A DNA stretch of 64,000 nucleotides, taken from NCBI GenBank assembly GCA_008921705.1, contig VFFE01007508.1:1-64000 (forward strand), given 5' to 3'. The position numbers and the translations under genes were made by a program. Each line of letters opens with the position of its first letter. The stretch's first letter is position 1. This stretch comes from Burhinus oedicnemus (lineage: Eukaryota; Chordata; Aves; Charadriiformes; Burhinidae). This document shows positions 48,585-59,203 of the stretch, in pieces. The notes below the pieces were generated by a model. The model saw only the letters and a program-made list of their open reading frames with translations, had not been told where the DNA came from and searched no databases.

Positions 48585-49114
48585 TCATCCTGCTGAAACA
48601 CCTGTTGAGGCCGCATCTGGAGTACCGTGTCCAGTTCTGGGCTCCCTGGTTCAAGAAGGACCAGGAACTGCTGGAGAGGGTACAGCAGAGGGCTACAAAG
48701 ATGATTAGGGGGCTGGAACATCTTTCTTATGAGGAAAGGCTGAGGGACTTGGGTCTTTTTAGTCTGGAGAAGACTGAGGGGGATCTCATCAATGCTTATA
48801 AATACTTAAAGGGAGGGTGCCGGGAGGATGGGATCAGTCTTTTCTCTGTGGTGCCCAGTGATAGGACAAGAGGTAACAGGCACAAACTTGAACATAGGAA
48901 GTTCCACCTAAACACGAGGAGGAACTTCTTTCCTTTGGGGGTGGCAGAGCACTGGAACAGGCTGCCCAGAGAGGTGGTGGAGTCTGACTCTGGAGACATT
49001 CAAAACCCGCCTGGACGCCATCCTGTGCAACCTGCTGCAGGTGACCCTGCTCTGGCAGGGGGGTTGGACTAGATGATCTCCAGAGGTCCCTTCCAACTCC
49101 GGTGATTCTGTGAT
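48585..49114 (+). mobile_element. CR1 LINE, 5'-truncated, 3' end intact
   Basis: The + strand reads the C-terminal end of the CR1 reverse-transcriptase ORF2: [12 protein letters not shown] (48590 on), then [34 protein letters not shown], and [11 protein letters not shown]. After this come the usual short CR1 3' UTR (GGTTGGACTAGATGATCTCC) and the terminal ATTCTGTGAT at 49105-49114. The copy is degenerate: relative to the family, residues are missing after LFSLEK, and the frame shifts after VVES. Over 500 bases are recognisable; the rest of the element is missing, as is usual for CR1. It lies antisense to STUM. Confidence 0.95.
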
Positions 49115-49399
49115 AGGGGGTCATTCTGCCTGGGTGCCTAATTTAGCTCTGTACATCATGTGTTCAAATAAAAAACACAGCCCTACCCGATTCAGCCTTG
49201 GGCCTTCCAACCACAACCATTACCGAGCACCTAGTTAGCACCAGGTTGGCATCCTTGAACTTTGGGCACTTACCCCACTGAAGTGGAGCGGGGATGCTGC
49301 TTCAGCCAGGAGCACACACTGCGCTGTAAGGGGATCCATTTCCAAAGCACGGAGACGCTGCCAGCAAGTGCCTTTCAGGGGGAAGGGAGGAAAAATCTC

Positions 49400-49425
49400 T
49401 TTTTTTTTTTTTTTTTTTTTTTTTT
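49400..49425 (+). repeat. Homopolymer T26
   Basis: A run of 26 T on the + strand (A on the STUM transcript strand), about 290 bases beyond the CR1 end. CR1 elements do not end in poly(A), so this is a separate simple repeat. Its length is prone to assembly or replication error. Confidence 0.9.
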
Positions 49426-50270
49426 GGCAGGGGCTCCCCCAGTATTGTTTTACACTAGAAGCTTTTGACAGCACGTGGCTGTGCCCACCACCCTAGAAGC
49501 AAGATGCTGTGGGGCATTGGTCTCTTGCCAGATAGTGTCTCCCCAGGGGCTGGTGGGAGGTCTGGTCTTCGCACGGTTCCAGCAGATGGAAGCAGGGGAT
49601 GGCCCCAGTCAGTTCAGCAGTACAATACGATTTACAGCAAGCGTGTTTCTCAAGACATCTGCACAGACAGAGCTTCACTGAGCATCATATGTACAGTGAC
49701 GGCAGAGGAGGCTGGGCTGAGCCCTCCGCTACCACAAAGCAGTCAAGGACGGACTCTTGGGGTGGGGAAAAAGTACCACTGGTTTGCTTTTACATACTGT
49801 ACATGTATCTATTAATAGTTCCTTGGCATTTGATGTTCACAGCCGGTTTCCTTTACTGGTGAGCGTAAAAAGGAGGCAAAATGTCTTCAGCTACTTGCCC
49901 CGGGAGGAGAGAGAAAGCAGCATCTCCTGCTCCCCCAGCTCGGCTGTCTGCCCACGTGCCACCTTCGCCAGGGGTGTCTCCTTCTCCCAGCACCTTCCTC
50001 CTCCTCATCGGCCGCCCACCACATGCTGGCTGGGGCCAGTCCTAACCCACGCCATGCTTGCCCCATCTCCGCTGCTCAGTGGGATCAGTGCAAGTCTCCG
50101 TCAGCTGCTCTGCACCTCCGCTCCGCTGGACAGGCAGATGAACCGGGTTCAAACAGAAGGAAACAAAACAAAAGGAAGAAGAGAGACAAAGGGTAATGAA
50201 AAGGTCCATGGCCCACAGCTGCCAAAGGAAATCTCTCGCCGTATTTCTCTGACCATACTTGTCCCAGCCA

Positions 50271-50305
50271 CTACAGCTGCTGTGGGATCCCCTGTTCCTT
50301 GTAGC
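50271..50305 (-). CDS. STUM: STUM terminal coding exon
   Basis: On the - strand, a pyrimidine-rich CCTTCCCTCCCTCCTCACAG acceptor precedes GC TAC AAG..., reading (G)YKEQGIPQQL followed by TAG at 50271-50273. The first two bases complete a Gly codon begun by the microexon. YKEQGIPQQL is the C-terminal tail of vertebrate STUM as I remember it. This cytoplasmic tail follows the last membrane segment encoded at 59024-59203. At 35 coding bases the exon is too short for ORF-based detection. Confidence 0.95.
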
Positions 50306-53288
50306 CTGTGAGGAGGGAGGGGAAGGGAACATGATTAGTGTTAATTCCTAATGAGGACCCTTGGCGAGGCTCAAGAGAGCCACAAGCCTGGTTTACCAGG
50401 AGTGGCAAACCACATGGGAAAACAGGGGGGCTGCCATGTCTCCCCTTGCCACCAGGCTGCCCGCACCAGCCTGGCAAGCTGCCCTGCCTTGCTCTAGCCA
50501 ACGCCTGCCCCAGGCAACCACGGGGTGAAACCACCTTCCTGAGCATGGCGATTCGGCTGCCAGTAGCTGGCCTTGCTGCTGCAGTGCCTGCCTGCCACCA
50601 GCACAACATGGGCAGAGGCACGTCTGCTCCAAGACGTTATAGAGGTGCAGTAGGTACCTGTGGCCACCAATTCCAGTACAGCCCAATAACCTAAAACCTT
50701 TCCAGAGTGTGTTTTTCTGCAGTGTAGTGGAAACGTATGCCCTTACATACTGCTGCAGAGACACTGCTGTTCCCAAGCGCTGACCTGGCAGCTTGCTGGT
50801 CCTGCATCTGACACACTCGCATCTCTACTTGCGATCTACGTCTGAACCTCGTCCTTCCAGAGGACTGCCAGGTAGGAGGAGGCTGGTTTCCTCTATCCAC
50901 CTGTTAGTTTCCGCACCGGCTTTTGCTAACAGACCTCTCCAGCAGCAACCGATTTGCACTGCGGTTTGCAGTGGTGGACAAACATCTCTTGGAGGAGGAG
51001 GGGGACACCTCTAATCACAGGCTGACTTGTCAAGCGTTCAAACGCAGACCTTGGGATGCCTCCGTGGGCCTTTTCCCTAATGATAGTCTCACTGCTTTGT
51101 TAGGCACTTGCTTTGCTCCAGGCCAGCAGAATTACAGGTGCTTTTGTTGGGGGTACAGCAGCCGTTCAGCAGGACTGGAGAAAACGGAGCTTTCCAGCAG
51201 CAAAACCAATTGCACTGGGAAACTGCCTGGATCCCTCCTCCTCTGCCCCCTCTCATGTTCCCCTGGCTGTGGGGTCTAATGCAGCTCCCGACCAAGGCAG
51301 CAAGGGAGTTGGGGGGGCTCTGTGTTGGTTCATGCTTGGCCCCAGCGGGCAGCAGGGCCCTGTTGCATTGCAGCCACATAGATGCTGCAAGGGCTAAAGC
51401 AGCTTGTCCCCCTGCTCGTCACAGCTCCTCAGGGGACCGGGCCCCAATTTATTTGCTATCCCATATGTAGCAGTTGAGGAGAGGCTGCAAATCCCATAGG
51501 GGAGGACTCCTTCCCCCCCAGGCTAGGGCAGGGAAGGGCAATAGGAGAGCACCTGCAGCTATTCTGCTGACACGGCTTAACAAGAAAAAGACTGGGTTTT
51601 TTTAACACTTTCCTAGGTGGTTGCAATGAGTGCACCAGAAGCTTTACCTGCTTTCTTTTTAAGAGAAGCTGCAATGTTATTGCAATGGTATCAATGTAAA
51701 AGATCCCCTTTTTAAAGCAGCAACCAAACTGTCCTTACCTGTATTGCCTGAAATAATGACGATCTTTCAACTAGAAACCTTTTAAAAATCTGGAGGTTTT
51801 TTTCTCTTTGTTTAAATAACATAAGTAGCCTGTCATTTTTATATTTTGAATTTCAAATGAGTCTGAAATTTCACATCTCAGAATATTGTTTAACTCTTTG
51901 AACACCTTTCCATTGATGCTTTTTAATATTTCTTTCCAACTCTTATGTCAGGCTTTTGTAAGTCCCTTTAAAAAGCTGAACACAAAATACCACCAAGTGC
52001 CACAACCCCTATCTTCAAGGGACTTCTTGCTGAACTAAGAATTGGCTCTGGCAAATAAACTTTGCTGTACTCTGGAAAATTCACACATGCTCTCAGCCTT
52101 GGAAGTCTGGATCTCCTGCTGCTAAACGAGCACAAGGAATAGAGGAGGAGATTAATGACACTTACCAGCATGTATTACCCTGCACTGCATTGCTGCCCAT
52201 TGTGTGCAGCTGAACAAAAAGATTCTCATCTCTTTCAAACAGCTTTTGCTAGGGGGAAAAATGATGGGGGTTTTATGCATTTATGTTCTAAGTGTGAGTC
52301 AGCTCTGAAGGCAAGATGAGCTGGTTGGAAACCTGTAATATGGGCTTGTCTACAGCATTGGTTTAATTTGTTTAGGGAGCACAGTAAAAAACCAACAACC
52401 AACTAACTACACGGACCAGAGAGTTGGGGCATGCCATAAATCCTTAGCTAAATTAAGCAAGCCAGGTTATGCTTACAGTAGCTTGTGTACACAAGCTTGT
52501 TGCTTGTGTAGCCATGCCTTTTATTAAGATATAATAGAAATCCTTTCAGTCCTGCTACCGGTTTTGAAGCTGGCTGGAAGCCAGTTACAGTGGCTGAGCC
52601 TGTATCTCTCTTTACAAGATCAAAGTAAGCCAAAAGACGACCTGTCTTACGCTAAACTTATTTATTAAAATACTTCAGACTTAACTTATTAAACAGTTTA
52701 TATATGAAAATAGTTATTGCATTTCTTGCGTAGGAATAGCTATTCTGTATGAAGCAGCTATACGTTAGTAAGCCTGCAATCCAGTTAAGGTGTGGTTCTG
52801 TAAAGCAGACAGCTCTGGGATCACGATTAAGTTGGTCTGAGTAGCTGTGCAGAAAATCACTGATTTAATTGAGTTTACTTGAAATTGCACTTCTTCTGTA
52901 AACCACTGCAAGTAAGATTTGGACAAAAAGAAACCAGTCTGTGCACCGGCTGTCCCACCGGGACTGGGTTCATGCAGAGAGTGGCCTCAGGATGCTCTTG
53001 AGGCTGAAAACAGGTCCCTGCCCTGCTCTGAGGGTGCCTTTCGGGCGGCCTGAGGGGCATTTCAACACTGGGCGGTCCCCGGGACTGTGCGGCCACAGGA
53101 CAGACATAGAGACAGGCAGACACACGCACGTACAGGCACACGGCTGGACTCACGCTGGGAGTGGGCAGCACCGGCCAAAGCGAATCTCAAATAGCTTGCC
53201 CCAGCCAAGTGCTTGCAGTTCTCCATGGGGAGCTGCCATGGGCTGTGAGGAGGAGGAGGAGGAGAAGGAAGAACAGAAACAAACTTAC
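50306..53288 (-). other. STUM: STUM intron between microexon and terminal exon (2983 bp, phase 1)
   Basis: A - strand GT-AG intron from GTAAGTTTG to CTCCTCACAG. Close to its start (about 53245-53272) lies a (CTC)n-like pyrimidine tract ending CACAG, a possible decoy acceptor. AT-rich unique sequence fills 51600-52900. No other gene or transposon is recognised. Confidence 0.85.
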
Positions 53289-53297
53289 CTTGTGAAA
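53289..53297 (-). CDS. STUM: STUM 9-nt microexon
   Basis: On the - strand the sequence reads ATCAAAG|TTTCACAAG|GTAAGTTTG. The nine bases supply A|TT TCA CAA G|GC, that is I-S-Q-G, which exactly fills the gap between ...DMVILA (exon 59024-59203, ending in A) and (G)YKEQGIPQQL (exon 50271-50305). Both sides are phase 1, so the exon is a frame-neutral cassette. A long pyrimidine tract (rich in CTCTCTTTCTTTC) lies upstream, with TTTGCC, containing TGC, about 23 bases before the exon. The donor is near-consensus (CAAG|GTAAGT). It cannot be found by ORF scanning. Confidence 0.9.
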
Positions 53298-54807
53298 CTT
53301 TGATGGTGAACAAAAGGAGGCAAAGGAACATGAAAGAAAGAGAGAGGGAAAAATGTAACTGTAGATGATATATCCGAAACACATGGAGAACCAGAAAAGA
53401 ATGACTAAATCGGGGCTGCAGAGTCAACAGAGAACAGCTTCTTTACCACCAGACATTCACAACAGGGCTAAACATTATTTAAAATCTTTGTACTTGAAGT
53501 GGATTGTTTCATTTGGGGCTCTTGCTTAAAGAGGATGGGAGAATTCTCATCTGCTTTCCAGCTCACCAGCCCTGGACCGGACAGGCTGGATGGACTAACA
53601 CCTCCAAGTGAAGCTCACACAAATGCTTTCCTCCATGACATTGCTATTTCATGGGTTTGACTGAAGGGGAACCACTAAAGGAAGGCAGCAAACAAGACAT
53701 CATGGCGTACCAGATGGCGCATGGCATGCCACTAACAGTCCAAGAGCTGGGAAAACTACACCTGATGGCTTTTTGGCAGTTTTGCTGCTGAGTTTGCTTG
53801 TGCCTGCAGTCAACTCACAACCATGGCATGCCTTAGCCCAGCTGGGTGCTGCAAACCCTGGCAGTATTTAACGTTTCTACAATATTTTAAGAACTTACCC
53901 TACTCATTTGGTAGGAAACTACAAAAAAGGATATTTCACCTGCTTTCCTTAGGCATAGTTTGGGGGATGGCTCTATTTAGATTTAAAAAAAACATAATAG
54001 CTAAGGAGGCAATTTGTCCTCAGAATTGCCTTCATCTCATGTGGGGTTACCAGCTGTTTTGGGATATTCTTCTCTTCCAAGTCTCTCAAAAGCTTTCTGC
54101 TCTCTCTCCTTCCCAGGGCAGCTGCGTTACCTGCCCTAGCAGGGGTCCTGTGGAGAAGAGAGGCTCCGCGATGCTTTCCAAAGTCCCTCGGAGCCTGAGC
54201 ATACAGCAACCATGCAATCACCTGCTGCAACTTCTGAAAAGGTCTGAGCGCTATAGTTAGCAAAGGAATGACAAGTGGACAGCATGATTACAGGTAATTT
54301 CTTACTACTGGGTGGCAATCAGTCCTTGAGAGTCAGCTGCCCACCGCAGAAGCAGGGGCTGCAGCAGGAGTCCCTGTCCTGTGAAACCACAAGCGATGGC
54401 GGCTTTGCTCATTCACAGGCACAGCCAGGCAAGACGTTAATTCAGAGCCCAGCAGCTGAGCAAGGGCTTCCTTTGGAAACCAAGCTCGACTTCTTAGCTG
54501 TGTTCATTAGAGGCACAACAACATCGGGACAAACAGTCCCCAAATTCTGTCCCCTATGCCACCTCAATGTGACATTACTATATCAATTACTGTGTTATTT
54601 CTGTCAAGAAATGGCACAAAACCTTTTACAATGAACTCTGAGCAGCTAGGGAGCTCCTGGAAAGGCCATTCCTCTGCGTTCATTCTGTGTGGTGCTCATT
54701 GCAGCTAATGAAGACGTGTGCTGCGTGGGCTGGGGACAAGGTGTGCCTTTAGCAGAGGGAAACTTGCCTGCATAGCCTTAGAAGGCTCATTTTCCAGTTG
54801 GCCTAGG

Positions 54808-55165
54808 ACAGCTAATTAGCTGTTTCACTGCAGCTCCATGCCTCATCCCCGCAGCCGTGACGAGGGGTTCGAGGAGAGCACGGTGTGGCAGTGCTGCCCA
54901 CCAAGGGCAGCTGGATACTTGCAGCCAGCAGTGGAGAGTCCAGGGTCTTTTTGGTTTATTTTTGCAAAAGAATTAAGTGCTTCCTTTTAATCTGCCTTTG
55001 CCTTCAGACAGCAGGTAAACCGAAGGATGGTTCCCAAAGCCATATGGCTGCTTAAAGAAGGTATCTGTGGCATTTAATGGGGCCAGCTGGCAATTCATTT
55101 AAATTAGCAGAGAAAAGGCCCCATGCCATTGTGCTGCCAAAAGTAATTAAGTGTGACAGTAAAAC
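54808..55165. promoter_or_regulatory. TAAT-rich segment with perfect palindrome; candidate enhancer
   Basis: ACAGCTAATTAGCTGT at 54808-54823 is a perfect 16-bp palindrome around a TAATTA core. Further TAAT-type motifs follow (AAATTAGC, AGTAATTAAG, TCAATTAATC) up to about 55180. The motifs are visible; enhancer function is inference. Confidence 0.3.
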
Positions 55166-55204
55166 CGCATTCAATTAATCTTCCTTCTGGGATATATCCT
55201 GCTA

Positions 55205-56390
55205 AAGGGCACCTTACAGGAGATGAGGGCTGGATGGGACCCCTCGAGGTCAGTCAGTCTATTCCCGTGTCCCACCTTGCTCCTGACACATGAGGGTCTA
55301 CCGGCTCTTGGGGTTATGCAGTGACAGAGAGGGCAGATCCTGCCATGCTACCTCTTCAGCATTTTGACCTTACTGGAGGTAAAACACCTCCTAATTTCCA
55401 CACAGATCTTTCCTGCTGTTATTTAAGTCTGTCTTAGGCTAAACTGCTGCCCTCTTACATTTATTAGCCCACCGATCCTCTTGGTTGCCTGCTGTCTCAT
55501 GGTCCTCTGGACTCTCTCCAGGTTCTCCACATGAAGTACAGAGTCCAAAGCTGGCCACAAGCCTCGCCACAGCTTTGCATGTGCTGAGAAAGGTGAGGGG
55601 ACCAGTTTATGTCCTACAGGCTCTGCTCCTACCTGCCTGGGCAGTGTTTGTTCCCTCCACAGCAACGTACTCCCATGCAGCCTGTGAGTCACTGCAGCTA
55701 CCATATCCTTCTCCGAAAAACAAGTTGTTCCCTAGCTTGTATTTATGCAGTTGATTAATCCCTCCTCAGTGTCTTGGACTTGCTTCTACTGAACAGCATT
55801 TATTTATTTTTCCAGACTGTTTCTTCAATTTGCTTGAATCCAGATACTGTCCTTGCTGTGCCTGCCACCCTTGCAGCCGCCGGTAGTGCGGGGCTGGTAA
55901 GCCCCTTCTCTGGTCCATCAACAAGCCATGAATGAAAATACTGAACACAGCTGAGTTCAGGAGGGACCTTTCAACACACATCTCCTATCTTCCCAGTTCA
56001 GGAAAATGCACTTAGAGAACAGTTCTTAAGGATGTTTTCACCAGGCCACGTCTCCCTGGCTTGCTGGTAGGAACACTGTGTGACATGGTGTCAGCGCCTG
56101 AAAGTCAGGAGGGATGGCCGACTACTGCTGCCACTCACAAAACTAATCCCTCTGCTGCAGAAAGGAATCAAGCCAGTCTGACACAGCTTGCTCTGGACAA
56201 ACCCAGGCTAACTGTTGCTTTGTTTCTTTTTATTTTCTTAATGAATGTGAGTCACTTGTTTCATTACTTCTTCCAGGAACTGAAGCATACCTGATTGACC
56301 TATAATTCTTCTCCTTTTCTCCTCATTAAAGACAGTATGACATTATCCCCAAAGCTCTCCCCTCAGAGCAGGCTCCTGCAGGGCTCCCCT
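55205..56390 (-). mobile_element. Old, diverged CR1-type LINE fragment, reverse orientation
   Basis: Read on the + strand, successive pieces match the complement of CR1/L3-like elements. GGGACCCCTCGAGGTCAGTC (near 55240) is the 3' end; GGTCCTCTGGACTCTCTCCA (55500) and AGTCCAAAGCTGGCCACAA follow. Then come TTGTATTTATGCAGTTGATT (55738), AATGAAAATACTGAACACAG (55930), CTCTGGACAAACCCAGGCTA (56191) and ATTGACCTATAATTC (56294). About 1.2 kb remains, with many indels and no open frame, so it is much older than the CR1 at 48585. The RT coding direction is the - strand. Confidence 0.85.
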
Positions 56391-58204
56391 TTAATGGCTG
56401 AGAATTAGCACTAGAAGGTGAAAAATGGCAACAAGCCTCCCTACCTCCCACCCAACTCTTTATCAGCTGATAGACAGGCAGGCCCTGATCCAGGGAACAA
56501 GGCAGTCATCCCTCAGGGAAAGCCGGAGCAGAGTCCCCCAGCCTCGGCTGCTTCCCATCCTTCTCCTCACTGCTGGCCACCCTCAGCTTAAGATACCACC
56601 TGCTCTGCCCTGCCTTTAGCCCATGAAAATCATATGGAAGCAGCTATTTCACAGCAAGGAAGACTAGACGTGGGCAGTGGTTTCATGTTTTTTTAACTCC
56701 TCCCCACCTAAATGCAGATTGGAGTGTACAATTTCTGACAAGTGCACCAAATAGTTTGTTTGCATGCAAACAAACCCCAACCAAAGCAAAATGTTTCCTG
56801 GCAGTATTTTTAAATGAAATTGTCTTATTTCTTGCATTTGAAACATTGTTTCATTTTTAAGTTATTACTTTTTTTTAACATGAAAACAAAGCATGAAAAA
56901 ACAAAACACTTCAGGTCTGGCAGGCTGTTTGATCCAGCTGGGAGCAATTGATCACTTCTGTTCTTCGTTTTTAATTGAAAAATGAGTTTTTTCTTTTATT
57001 CTCCATCAACCAAGAGCTGCTTTAGTTAGCCATTATTTTCTCTGCATTGTAAGTTAAATTAAACCCCAGCTATGTAACGAGACAGCAAGAAACTGCCAAG
57101 GGCTGCAACTTGTCAGACGATATACAGCTGGTTAACATAAGACACATTGACTCCTCTTACCCTTCTCGACTACCACCACAGGGGCCGAGATGAGATGCTG
57201 TTGCTGTGGTCGGGGAATCTCTTGGCCTGAGCATCCCCACCATGTGCTGCTCACCCACCCTCTGCCTCCCAAACTGGTGGGGTCCAGCCAGGCGTGGGGA
57301 ACAGCTTCAGGAGATGATACTTCTAAGCTGTGTATCTTTCCCCAGCAACCAAACTGGAAAACCAGCAAGACCCTCCTGAGCCCCAGCCCCTCTATCTGAG
57401 GACATACATGAACAGGACTATGGAGAAAAGCAAGTCATGGTTTCAGCTGTAGCTCTCTAGCTGGACGGATGTTTTTCTGCCTCTTCCCGCAACTGCAGAA
57501 CTGGGTTTGCCAGGCAGCGTTCCGTGCACGGAGGCTGTCCAGCAGAGGAACAGCAGAATAGCATATGGTTATGAACACGTAATTATGGGATTACACACAA
57601 ATCGTGCAGGTTCTTAAAGACGCATCACAGATGTACATCAATTCACAACTTATCCTCAGAAATAACCCAGGCTACCCCTGATGTGCAGGTACATCTGCGA
57701 TGAAACTTGGCAGGTGGTTTGCAGAGAAAAATGAAGGGCAGTGCTGCCTTCGTCCTGAGGAAAGCCTTTTGCCTCGCTTATGGTAAGGTTTTTAATATCC
57801 ATCGTTTGCTCTGCCTGGGGATTGCCCTTAATTCAGCCCGTAAATTGAAGCTGACTCAGAAATTAGCAGGTGGTTTGGTAAGAGGGTTTAACCCCCGAGT
57901 TTCGCAGCTGAAGATGTGCACTGGTTTCCTGCTGTTTTTTTCAATTTCATCCATTTAATCTTTAGGCAGGTGCCTGGCAATTTCCCAAGATCCTCTCTTC
58001 TCCTCTGTCATGCAGCCACAGATGTCATCAGCAGAGATGACAAAGCAGAGCCCCTTCAAACCAAAAGGCAAAAGCCGCTGGGAAGATATTCTTCAGGAGA
58101 AGTGCTCGCTTTGAGAACCGCCTGCCCTGCCAGCCTGCAGGATCTCAGACCTGTCTGATTTGGGGCCATGCCCACTGGCTTCCCCCAGCCTTTAGAAAAG
58201 GAGT

Positions 58205-58440
58205 GGGGTCTTGTCGACACAATCGTGAGTTGTGAGGTGAGGCTGTCACCTTTATTCTCTGTAATATGTTAGACAGCAAAAGTCTTTAGTTACAGAGTTA
58301 CAGTTTAGTTATAAAGTTACAGAGCCTGTATTCTAGATAAGTAATGCATAGTTAACTGAGTGATCTGAGTTATGTATGTATAAAGAAGGATTCCTCTCTT
58401 CTTCTCCTAGACTAATATTTCAGACCCTCCTTAAATGGTG
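58205..58440. other. Unidentified AT-rich segment with GTTACAG repeats
   Basis: It contains several near-copies of (A)GTTACAG at 58288-58323. On the - strand it has GAGAATAAAGGTGACAGCC, which looks like the polyadenylation region of an LTR. No family is recognised and no LTR borders were found. Confidence 0.25.
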
Positions 58441-59023
58441 CAGGGGAAATCCCTCTGGGAGCAGCTAAACAGTTCTGTTCAGCCTCAGCACTTGGTGAAC
58501 CATGAAAAAAAGTCTTTGGGTAAATGCATTCTGGGAAGGAAGGAAGGTCCAGGAGAGTCCCCATGGCTTTTCTGGGGACAGCTGGCCCCATGTGCTCCCT
58601 GGGAGCAGAACTGGCCTTGTGGGAAGGTCGTGCTAACCAGAGAGATGCAGCCAGAGTTGAGAGAAAGGGCTTTCTCGTTCAAACACACATAGGGGTGTGA
58701 CCAGGGCAGAAGGGGCTCCAGACCGCAGAGTTCATAGTGCTGAGGGGCCTCACTCCTTTCCTGCACTTTTCATTTTATAAAGGGGAAAGGAAGATCCTAA
58801 CACACGTGGTGGGATGGGAGGCTCTTCCAGATGTGTCATGGGGCCCATCCCAACTGCCTCCCAGCAATTCCTCTGCCTACTGTGTTTCTCATGGACTTGC
58901 AGAGCCCATCCTGTGGCTCTTTGTCCCTACAGCACAGTCCGATGGCTTGCAGGGGTGTTAGCTGGGACCCAGCAACGTGGCCACAGAGATGAGAAGTTGG
59001 GGGAAAGAGTGCACTGTACTTAC

Positions 59024-59203
59024 TTGCGAGAATGACCATGTCCATCCCCCAAAATATACTCATAATCCAGCCAACCATCACGATCGCTGTCAGGATCTGA
59101 ATCAGAGCAGCAGCAATGTTCAGCCAGAAGACACAACACATGTGCCTGTCAGGGAGGTCGGTCCGGGCTCCGCACAGCACGGTGAAAGCAGATACAAATG
59201 TTC
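59024..59203 (-). CDS. STUM: STUM membrane-segment exon (Spec3 family)
   Basis: On the - strand CTCTCCCTAG precedes GA ACA TTT GTA..., giving (G)[19 protein letters not shown], then [20 protein letters not shown], then [20 protein letters not shown], and ending GCAA|GTAAGT (phase 1). The hydrophobic run from CCVFW to WGMDM fits a transmembrane helix. STUM is a small two-pass membrane protein of the Spec3 family; the Drosophila homologue is needed for mechanotransduction in proprioceptive neurons. The exon is exactly 180 nt with matching phases. The preceding exon (N-terminus and first membrane segment) is not in the window. The open frame continues past the donor to about 58836 by chance. Confidence 0.96.

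Larger units (their letters stand above)
46545..50270 (-). other. STUM: STUM 3' untranslated region (far end uncertain)
   Basis: This follows the STUM stop codon (50271-50273) on the - strand. The first canonical AATAAA on that strand is at 46561-46566, followed by a GT-rich GTAGGTCAGTGGTGG, so a 3' UTR of about 3.7 kb is possible. It would then include an antisense CR1 copy (48585-49114) and an A26 run on the transcript strand (49400-49425). A shorter end using a variant signal, or a longer one, cannot be excluded. Confidence 0.4.
53298..59023 (-). other. STUM: STUM intron between membrane exon and microexon (5726 bp, phase 1)
   Basis: A - strand GT-AG intron, starting CAA|GTAAGTAC and ending ATCAAAG. 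It contains an old reverse-oriented CR1 (55205-56390), a homeodomain-site-rich stretch with a perfect 16-bp palindrome (54808-54823), an AT-rich part at 56660-57070, and a segment at about 58205-58440 that resembles the end of an LTR but is not identified. Confidence 0.85.

Noticed and set aside
48605..49072. The 155-codon ORF as a host gene
   Set aside because: It is the degenerate C-terminal end of the CR1 LINE reverse-transcriptase ORF.
53154..53242. A possible extra STUM exon after the (CTC)n CACAG acceptor on the - strand, with a GTGAGT donor
   Set aside because: It would leave an intron of only about 46 nt after the microexon and would truncate the protein; the neighbouring exons already join perfectly without it.
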